This document shows, piece after piece, positions 6,227-11,241 of a stretch of DNA of 11,241 bases. The first letter of the stretch is position 1. Each line of letters opens with the position of its first letter. Origin of the DNA: JBIKLM01 sp044375105. Its GTDB lineage: Bacteria; Planctomycetota; UBA1135; GCA-002686595. The stretch is taken from positions 1 through 11,241 of the forward strand of contig JBILNK010000145.1 of NCBI GenBank assembly GCA_044375105.1. The letters are read 5' to 3'. The notes beneath the pieces were generated by a model. The model had not been told where the DNA came from. It ran no database searches and saw only the letters and a program-made list of their open reading frames with translations. The translations under genes were made by a program, and so were the position numbers.

Positions 6227-6277
6227 GCCGCGCTGGTCCCGAGGCTGCGCTGGGCCCGCGGCTGCGCTGGGCCCGCG
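6227..6277. repeat. Three tandem 17-bp units between lat and the acetyltransferase gene
   Basis: gctgcgctgggcccgcg is repeated exactly at 6244-6260 and 6261-6277. A related unit at 6227-6243 matches at 14 of 17 positions. The 17-bp period and out-of-frame position argue against a coding repeat. No function is apparent. Confidence 0.7.
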
Positions 6278-6344
6278 GCTGCTGCCCGGCGCGGCGCGGA
6301 CCTGTTCGGGAATCCCGCCTCGGCTGCTGCGCTAGCGGAGCACG

Positions 6345-6908
6345 ATGAGCTTCCAAGACGCCCCGCGGCTCGGGCCGCGCCTCGAGACCGCCCGCCTGAT
6401 CCTGCGCCCGACCGCCGCCGGCGACTTCCCGGGCTGGTGTGCGCTGCTCGGCGATCCGGAGAGCGCGCGCTTTCTCGGCGGGGTCCAGGGGCCCGAGGCC
6501 GCTTGGCGCGGCCTGGTGGCCATGGCGGGCTCCTGGGCCCTGTACGGCTTCGGCATGTTCTCGGTCCTCGAGCGCGAGAGCGGGCGCTGGATCGGCCGGG
6601 TGGGGCCCTGGCAGCCCGAGGGCTGGCCGGGCAGCGAGGTCGGCTGGGGGCTCGTGCGCGACGCCTGGGGCCAGGGCTACGCCCAGGAGGCGGCCGAGGC
6701 CGCCATCGATTGGGCCTTCGAGCGCCTGCACTGGCGCGAGGTCGTGCACGTGATCGCCCCCCAGAACCTGGCGTCGATCCGGCTGGCGGAGCGCCTGGGC
6801 TCGGTCCATCGGGGCCCGACCCGCCTGCCGCCGCCCCTGGAGGGCTTCGACGTGCACCTGTGGGGGCAGAGCGCGCAGGACTGGCGCAGGCGGCCCCCCC
6901 CGACCTGA
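6345..6908 (+). CDS. GNAT-family N-acetyltransferase (RimJ/RimL type)
   Basis: 187 aa, typical for Acetyltransf_3 proteins. It starts ETARLILRPTAAGDFPGW (14-31), the common opening of RimJ/RimL-like enzymes. The acetyl-CoA binding strand-loop-helix is GWGLVRDAWGQGYAQEAAEA near 100-119, with WGQGYA taking the place of the Q/R-x-x-G-x-G/A pyrophosphate loop. Motif B follows as IAPQNLASIRLAERLG, where N-x-x-S-x-R/K is characteristic. Members acetylate ribosomal protein N-termini, amino acids, antibiotics or other small amines; the substrate cannot be read from the sequence. GGAG 4 nt before ATG 6345 supports the start. It follows lat by 159 bp on the same strand, so a substrate related to lysine metabolism is conceivable but speculative. 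Near the stop a run of eight C (6894-6901) encodes the Pro-rich tail and could be length-variable. Confidence 0.9.
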   Translation: MSFQDAPRLGPRLETARLILRPTAAGDFPGWCALLGDPESARFLGGVQGPEAAWRGLVAMAGSWALYGFGMFSVLERESGRWIGRVGPWQPEGWPGSEVGWGLVRDAWGQGYAQEAAEAAIDWAFERLHWREVVHVIAPQNLASIRLAERLGSVHRGPTRLPPPLEGFDVHLWGQSAQDWRRRPPPT

Positions 6909-7200
6909 AGGCCACGAGGGCTTCCGCCCCGGCGGCGCCCGGGATGCCGGCCCGCGCCGGGCGGCGCGCCTCTGGGCCCCCTGTCCCGGCCGAACGGGTT
7001 CCGGGGGAATCGGGCGGCGGGCGTCCGGGGCGGTCGGGACCCGCTGCCGCCGCGACGGGGGCGGGCGCCGGCAAGGCTGGGGAAGAGGGGCCGCATCGGC
7101 GCGCAGCGACGATTTTCGCCTCTGGGGCCGCCGGAGGGCGGCCCGCAGGCAGGCGCGTGCGACCCTCGGGCGTAGCCCGAGTCGGTTGCTTCTCAGCCGG
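6909..7200. other. Convergent intergenic region, no gene seen
   Basis: About 290 bp between the ends of the acetyltransferase gene and rlmN. Frames stay open because of the high GC content, but translations are Arg/Pro/Gly-rich with no family resemblance and no ribosome binding site. The only clear element is the hairpin at 7165-7181. Confidence 0.6.
7165..7181. terminator. Possible bidirectional terminator hairpin
   Basis: ctcgggc (7165-7171) and gcccgag (7175-7181) are perfect reverse complements around a 3-nt loop, and outer CGA/TCG bases can extend the stem. It lies 20 bp from the rlmN stop and between converging genes. T-tracts are weak on both sides (GGTTGCTT on plus, none on minus), so it may be a poor intrinsic terminator. 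Confidence 0.45.
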
Positions 7201-8313
7201 TCAGGCGCGCCGGCGCAGCTGGCCGCAGGCCGCGTCGGCGCCCAGGCCCTTGCTCCAGCGCACCGTGGCGACCAAGCCGCCCTGGGCCAAGGCGCGCTGG
7301 AAGCGATCGACGTCCTCCTTGGAGGGGCGCTTCCAGGGATCCCCTTCGACGGGGTTGTAGGGGATCAGGTTGATCGAACAGCGCCGCCGGGCCAAGCGTC
7401 GGATCAGCTCCTCGGCGTGGGCGCGGGTGTCGTTCTGGCCGCCGAGCAGGACGTACTCGTAGGTCACCTCGCGGCCGGTGCGCTCGAACCAGAAGTCGGC
7501 CGCGGCCAGCACCTCGTCGACCTGGATGCCGGCCATCAGGGGCACCAGCTCGTCGCGCTCCTGATCGAAGGGCGTGTGCAGGGAGATCGCCAGCTGGAAG
7601 CGCGGGTTGTCCAGGGCCGCCTGCCGCAGGCGATCGGGGAACCCGACCGTCGAGACGGTGATTTTGCGCGCGCCCAGGCCCATCTCGCCTTGCACCACGG
7701 CCAGGGCCCCCTGCAGGGCCTTGAGGTTCAGCATCGGCTCGCCGATGCCCATGATCACGCTGCGGTCGAAGGGCGCGATCGCCCGGCCGCGCACGAACTG
7801 CTCGAGGATCTCGTGGGCCGACAGCGAGCGCTCGAGGCCTTCGCGGCCCGAGGCGCAGAAGGGGCAGCGCACCGGGCAGCCGATCTGGGTCGAGACGCAC
7901 AGGGTGGCGTGCCCCGCGCCGCGCGAACTGGGCAGGTGCACGGTTTCGACGCCGCCCTTGAGGCCGCGGCGGGCCTCGAAACCGGTCACGAACTTGATCG
8001 CCCCGTCGGAGGAAACGACGCGGCGCAGCTCCTGGCCAGAAAAGATCGGCAGCTCGGCGGCCAGGCGCTCGCGCAGGGCCTTGCCCAGGTCGGTCATGGC
8101 GGCGTAGTCGACGACGCCGCGCTCGAACACGTGCCGGCGCAGGCTCTTGGCCTGGAAGGCCCGTCCGCCGAGGCGTTCGACCAGCGCGGCCGTGGCCGCC
8201 GGGTTGAGCTCGAGCAGGCTGCGCGGCGCGGCGGGCGAGTTGTCGGGGCCTGCCTGCGGCGCAGGGCTCGGATCCCCGGCAGCGGGCAGCGGGCCTGCGT
8301 TGCCGCTGGTCAT
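7201..8313 (-). CDS. rlmN: 23S rRNA (adenine(2503)-C2)-methyltransferase RlmN, radical SAM
   Basis: 370 aa from ATG 8313. The family's N-terminal domain (LLELNPAATAALVERLGG, then RAFQAKSLRRHVFERG) precedes the radical SAM core. TLCVSTQIGCPVRCPFC at 137-153 gives the CX3CX2C cluster Cys146/150/153 and Cys139, the equivalent of the resolving Cys118 of E. coli. SAM-binding IMGIGEPMLN is at 187-196, AISLHTPFDQERDELVP at 242-258, and NLIPYNPVEGDPW at 315-327. C-terminal GADAACGQL carries Cys363, the methyl-carrying Cys355 equivalent. It methylates A2503 of 23S rRNA, and in some bacteria also A37 of tRNAs. RlmN is favoured over Cfr because this looks like a chromosomal housekeeping setting. The start is uncertain: GTG 8463 overlaps the stop of the DHH gene as GTGA and would add 50 Ala/Pro/Gly-rich residues; ATG 8313 has no good Shine-Dalgarno. 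Confidence 0.93.
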   Translation of the reverse strand: MTSGNAGPLPAAGDPSPAPQAGPDNSPAAPRSLLELNPAATAALVERLGGRAFQAKSLRRHVFERGVVDYAAMTDLGKALRERLAAELPIFSGQELRRVVSSDGAIKFVTGFEARRGLKGGVETVHLPSSRGAGHATLCVSTQIGCPVRCPFCASGREGLERSLSAHEILEQFVRGRAIAPFDRSVIMGIGEPMLNLKALQGALAVVQGEMGLGARKITVSTVGFPDRLRQAALDNPRFQLAISLHTPFDQERDELVPLMAGIQVDEVLAAADFWFERTGREVTYEYVLLGGQNDTRAHAEELIRRLARRRCSINLIPYNPVEGDPWKRPSKEDVDRFQRALAQGGLVATVRWSKGLGADAACGQLRRRA

Positions 8314-8459
8314 GGCGTCGGCGGAGAGCGGCGCGTCCTCGGCGGCGCGGGCCAGCGGCCGGCCCGCGCGGGGCCTCGCCTCCGGGCCGCTGGCCGGCCC
8401 GGAAGGCTGCGCAGCCTCGCGCCCGGAGCCCACTCCTTCCGGCTGGGCGGCCCCGGGCT

Positions 8460-9428
8460 TCACGCGATCGCCCCCAGCTCGCGGCGCAGGTGCTCGGCCA
8501 CCTCGCGGGCGATGCGGCGCGCCGACTCGAGCCCGTCCGGATTGACCCCGCCGACGCCGTGGTGGCCGCCGCCGCCGTAGCGCGTCATCAGCTCGCCGAT
8601 GTGCACGCCCGGCTCGGGCTTGTTCCAGGGGTTTTCGCCGGCGGTGACGTGGAAACCGGCGCGCGTCGGGATCACGCCCACCGAGTACAGGGCCTTGGGG
8701 TGGTGGTAGAAGGCCGCGAAACGCTCGCGCCGCACGCGGTCGCTGGTGGCGTCGTAGTGGCACACGTGTCCGAACATCGAGAGCACGGTGCCCGGGAACT
8801 GGCGCAGGGCTTGGTCGCGGTTGCGGGCGGCGATCGCGTAGGCGCGCTCCACGTCGGCGCGGCGGCACAGCTCGGCCAGGTCGCGCTGCACCAGGGCCTC
8901 GGCCAGCTCGTCGGTCCAGTTGGGGCTGGGCGCGGCCGCCAGCGCGCGCATCAGGCGCAGAGCCGGGTCCTCGGCGAACAGGGCCTGGTCGACCGAGGAG
9001 AAGCCGGCCGTGTCGATCACGTCGCTCCAGCGCGCGGCCTCGTCGAAATGCGCGGGTGCGCGATAGCCGAAGCGTTCTTCGGCGTGCCGCAGGATCAGCG
9101 GCGGGCAGGAGGGCGAGCGCTCGTCCCAGGCCCAGAAGTCGCTGGGCTGGTAGGCCGCGCGGTCGGAGGGGCTCAGGAAGGTCGTCGGGTGGTGGTCGAA
9201 CCAGTAGGCGGCCCGGGGGTGGAAGTGGAAGTCGACGATGGCGAAGTCGAGCCCCACGCAGAAATGTTCCCAGTCGCGCCGCTGGTCGTGGTTGACGCTG
9301 GAGAGGCGCAGGTCGCGGTGCCCGCGGGCATCCTGCAGCACGCGTTTCAGCAGCGCGCCGCTGACCATGCCGTCGAAATCCCGGTGGTAGCGGATCCACA
9401 GGGGCGTGTCGGGGGAGGGCGGTTGCAT
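8460..9428 (-). CDS. DHH/DHHA1-family phosphoesterase
   Basis: 322 aa. The metal-binding motifs of DHH phosphoesterases (RecJ, NrnA, PDE and exopolyphosphatase relatives) appear in order: IRYHRDFDGMVSGALL at 12-27 (His15, Asp17, Asp19), FAIVDFHFHP at 62-71 (Asp66), YWFDHHPTTF at 75-84 (the DHH triad at 78-80), and WSDVIDTAG at 134-142 (Asp137). The C-terminal DHHA1 substrate-binding domain ends with RYGGGGHHGVGGVN at 283-296. All key residues are present, so an active Mn-dependent phosphodiesterase or phosphatase is likely. Candidate substrates are short oligonucleotides, pAp or cyclic dinucleotide products; the sequence does not decide among them. No transmembrane segment is seen. The ATG has only a weak upstream AGG. 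The gene follows clpX after about 460 bp and ends in a possible GTGA overlap with rlmN. Confidence 0.9.
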   Translation of the reverse strand: MQPPSPDTPLWIRYHRDFDGMVSGALLKRVLQDARGHRDLRLSSVNHDQRRDWEHFCVGLDFAIVDFHFHPRAAYWFDHHPTTFLSPSDRAAYQPSDFWAWDERSPSCPPLILRHAEERFGYRAPAHFDEAARWSDVIDTAGFSSVDQALFAEDPALRLMRALAAAPSPNWTDELAEALVQRDLAELCRRADVERAYAIAARNRDQALRQFPGTVLSMFGHVCHYDATSDRVRRERFAAFYHHPKALYSVGVIPTRAGFHVTAGENPWNKPEPGVHIGELMTRYGGGGHHGVGGVNPDGLESARRIAREVAEHLRRELGAIA

Positions 9429-9891
9429 GGCCTGTGGGGGGCGCCCAAGTTAGCGCGGCGCCGCGGCGCGCTCCCCGCGATCCCGCCTTTGGGCGCCGGT
9501 TCGAGCCGCGGGCGGGGCGCGGGGCGTCGCCCGGCTTGCCAGGCCGGGGGACCCCCCAGGGCTATGGTCGGACGGCGGTCCCTGGATGCTCCGAGGATCC
9601 CCGCATGGGTCTGCCGATCCGCGGCCGGCCGGCCCGCGGCCGTTTCGGGGCTCAGCCCGCGTCCCCGGGGACGGCGCCCTCGGCGAGCCGAAGCCCTTTG
9701 ACTCCTCCGGAAGGCTCCGGCGGCCTGCGCGGCCGGGTCGCGGCTCAGCGCGGCAATCGCAAGGCCTGCCGAGCTCCCCAGGCACCCGCGGGGCCGCCCG
9801 CCCGCCGCGGGAGCCTTGGAGACCGGGCCCTGGGGGTGCCCCGGTCGCGCCGGGCGCCTCGGTGGCCAAAGGCGCTTTCCCGGGTGGCGCC
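9429..9891. other. 463-bp clpX-DHH intergenic region, no gene recognised
   Basis: Open frames on both strands translate to low-complexity Arg/Pro/Gly/Ala sequence without family resemblance. Elements seen are a duplicated clpX 3' end (9870-9888), and a TTAG/CTAA patch near 9449-9452 that breaks the GC run 20 nt before the DHH start and could belong to a promoter. No tRNA or known RNA structure could be folded by eye. Confidence 0.55.
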
Positions 9892-9912
9892 TCAGGCGCT
9901 TTCCCGGGCGGC
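9870..9912. repeat. Direct repeat duplicating the end of clpX
   Basis: aggcgctttcccgggtggc (9870-9888) and aggcgctttcccgggcggc (9894-9912) are 19-bp copies differing at one base, with a 24-bp period. The right copy encodes the last clpX codons (Ala-Arg-Glu-Ser-Ala) and part of the stop; the left copy lies just past the stop. On the minus strand GGCGC and GCGCC of the post-stop part could form a 5-bp hairpin followed by TTT, a weak terminator at best. Confidence 0.7.
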
Positions 9913-11241
9913 TTCCTGGTCCAGGCGCTCCGCAGACCCGCCGGAGGCCAGGCTGCGCTGGCCGCGCACCACTGCCTCGTCGATCACGAAGCGGCGCGTG
10001 TCGGTGCGGTGGGGCAGCTCGTAGAGCAGGTCCAGCAGGATCTCCTCGAGGATCGAGCGCAGGGCGCGCACCCCGGTCTCCCGCTCGATGGCCACCTGGG
10101 CGATGGCTTCCAAGCCGCTGGGCTCGGCGACCAGCTCGGCGCCCTCCATCTCGAACAGGCGCTGGTACTGGCGGATCAGCGCGTTCTTGGGCTCGGTCAG
10201 GATGCGCACCAGGTCGGCCTTGCTGTGGCGCTCCAGGTTGACCACCACCGGCAGGCGCCCGACGAACTCGGGGATCATGCCGAACTCGATCAGGTCGCGC
10301 GGCGACACGTGGCGCAGCAGCTGGTCGCGGCGCGCGCCCTGCAGGGGCAGGTCGTCGGTCCGCGGCAGAGCGCTCTTGTCGGCCTCGAGGAAGCGGCTGA
10401 AGCCCACCACGTCCTTGCCCACACGGCGGCCGATGATGTCCTCGATGCCCGAGAACGTGCCGCCGACGATGAACAGGATGTTGCTGGTGTCGACCTGGAT
10501 GTAGGCCTGCTCCGGGTGCTTGCGCCCGCCCTGGGGCGGCACGTTGGCCACGGTGCCCTCCAAGATCTTGAGCAGCGCCTGCTGCACGCCCTCGCCGGAC
10601 ACGTCGCGGGTGATCGAGACGTTGGAGGTGGTGCGGCCGATCTTGTCGATCTCGTCGATGTAGACGATGCCCGCCTGCGCGCGGTCCTTGTCGAAGTCCG
10701 CGGCCTGCAGCAGCTTGAGCAGGATGTTCTCGACGTCCTCGCCCACGTAGCCCGCTTCGGTCAGCGTGGTGGCATCCGCCATGGCGAAGGGCACGTCCAA
10801 CATGCGCGCCAGGGTGCGGGCCAGCAAGGTCTTGCCCGAGCCGGTCGGGCCGACCAGCAGAACGTTCGACTTCTCGAGCTCGACCTCGTGGCCTCCGAGG
10901 GCGCCGGGCAGACCGCTGCCGGGGCCGGCCAACTCGGCGCCTTGGGGGCGCGGCCGGCCGCCCAGACCGTGCTGCAGGCGCTTGTAGTGGTTGTAGACCG
11001 CGACCGCGAGCACCTTCTTGGCCCGCGCTTGGCCGACCACGTAGTCGTCCAGGAAGCGCGTGATCTCGATCGGGGTCGGCAGGCGGCGGGTGCTCAGGCT
11101 GCCGGCCAGGCTGCGGGAGCCGGGGGAGTCCGCGCGGGCGGCCTCCCCGGCCGCCGGGACTTCCCCGGAGCGGCGGCCCGACCCGGAAGCGATTTCCGGG
11201 CTGCGGCGCTGTTCCTGCTGGAGGATCGAGTTGCAGATCTC
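9892..11241 (-). CDS. clpX: ATP-dependent Clp protease ATP-binding subunit ClpX, N-terminus beyond window
   Basis: 449 residues are visible. ClpX is the AAA+ unfoldase that feeds substrates to ClpP. The fragment opens with EICNSILQQEQ, matching the end of the C4 zinc-binding domain (the last Cys is present, the first three lie outside). A long Ser/Gly/Ala/Arg-rich linker follows, then LPTPIEITRFLDDYVVGQ. Core motifs: Walker A GPTGSGKT, pore-1 loop GYVGEDVEN, Walker B IVYIDEIDKI, RKH-loop GGRKHPEQ, VGF where the ClpP-docking IGF loop is expected, arginine-finger box EFVGRLPVV, and sensor-2 GVRALRSILEE. An insert of roughly 20 Gly/Pro-rich residues sits between NHYKRL and the Walker A strand, where the family has a short variable loop. 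The protein looks functional. Neither clpP nor tig is visible; they would be expected beyond the right edge if the usual order holds. Confidence 0.97.
   Translation of the reverse strand, partial: EICNSILQQEQRRSPEIASGSGRRSGEVPAAGEAARADSPGSRSLAGSLSTRRLPTPIEITRFLDDYVVGQARAKKVLAVAVYNHYKRLQHGLGGRPRPQGAELAGPGSGLPGALGGHEVELEKSNVLLVGPTGSGKTLLARTLARMLDVPFAMADATTLTEAGYVGEDVENILLKLLQAADFDKDRAQAGIVYIDEIDKIGRTTSNVSITRDVSGEGVQQALLKILEGTVANVPPQGGRKHPEQAYIQVDTSNILFIVGGTFSGIEDIIGRRVGKDVVGFSRFLEADKSALPRTDDLPLQGARRDQLLRHVSPRDLIEFGMIPEFVGRLPVVVNLERHSKADLVRILTEPKNALIRQYQRLFEMEGAELVAEPSGLEAIAQVAIERETGVRALRSILEEILLDLLYELPHRTDTRRFVIDEAVVRGQRSLASGGSAERLDQEAARESA

Noticed and set aside
2607..6857. Very long minus-strand open frame (about 4.7 kb) running antisense to lat, the ALDH-like gene and part of the GNAT gene before merging with yidD
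   Set aside because: Only the final YidD part resembles a family. The rest is Arg/Gly/Pro/Asp/His-rich text complementary to well-supported genes, as expected where stop codons are rare at high GC.
3665..7360. Plus-strand open frame of 1231 codons across the lat region
   Set aside because: It overlaps lat and the GNAT gene in the wrong frame and has Arg/Pro/Gly-rich composition with no domain similarity. Only a short stretch near 4320-4480 looks protein-like and is reported separately.
9495..9530. ggttcgagcc motif resembling a tRNA T-loop
   Set aside because: The flanking bases do not form a proper 5-bp T-stem, and no acceptor stem, anticodon arm or D arm can be folded around it.
8490..9701. 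Plus-strand 403-codon frame antisense to the DHH phosphoesterase
   Set aside because: The opposite strand carries all DHH/DHHA1 motifs; this frame is a composition-driven shadow.

Overview
This is a very GC-rich bacterial chromosomal window (around 70% G+C by eye, strong G/C preference at third codon positions). Such composition leaves long spurious open frames on both strands, including one antisense frame of about 4.7 kb across the lat region. An HtrA-type trypsin fold, a PD40 beta-propeller protein with a signal peptide, and several GTG/TTG start options suggest a high-GC, probably Gram-negative lineage. Planctomycetota or Myxococcota would fit, but the sequence does not settle the phylum. 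I recognise no rRNA, tRNA, CRISPR array, insertion sequence or phage gene, so this is housekeeping chromosome with a few odd pieces.

Left block (1-3022, all minus strand): rnpA, yidD, a TolB-like PD40 propeller protein, and an HtrA/trypsin-like protein that runs off the left edge. rnpA/yidD overlap by 4 nt if yidD starts at its GTG, and yidD/propeller overlap by 1 nt, so the first three look translationally coupled. The usual partners rpmH and yidC are not adjacent. The HtrA-like protein keeps the fold and the catalytic His, but has Asn at the expected Asp and Phe at the expected Ser, so it looks like a pseudoprotease.

Middle block (3099-6908, plus strand): a degenerate aldehyde dehydrogenase/acyl-CoA reductase-fold protein, diverging from rnpA across a 76-bp gap; then L-lysine 6-aminotransferase (lat) with a strong ribosome binding site; then a RimJ/RimL-type GNAT acetyltransferase. 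The lat product, aminoadipate semialdehyde, is normally oxidised by an aldehyde dehydrogenase. The fold-related neighbour lacks a recognisable catalytic Cys and C-terminal third, and the 669-bp gap before lat may hold a decayed remnant.

Right block (7201-11241, minus strand): clpX, cut at its zinc-binding domain by the right edge, then a DHH/DHHA1 phosphoesterase, then rlmN (23S rRNA A2503 methyltransferase). rlmN converges on the GNAT gene across about 290 bp with a short hairpin. The DHH gene and rlmN may be coupled by a GTGA overlap.

Patterns worth a second look: the dead protease; a perfect 13-bp inverted repeat over its start codon; a tandem array that repeats the last codons and stop of the propeller gene; similar post-stop copies of gene ends after clpX and lat; a His-rich extension on YidD; and the broken ALDH-like gene beside lat.
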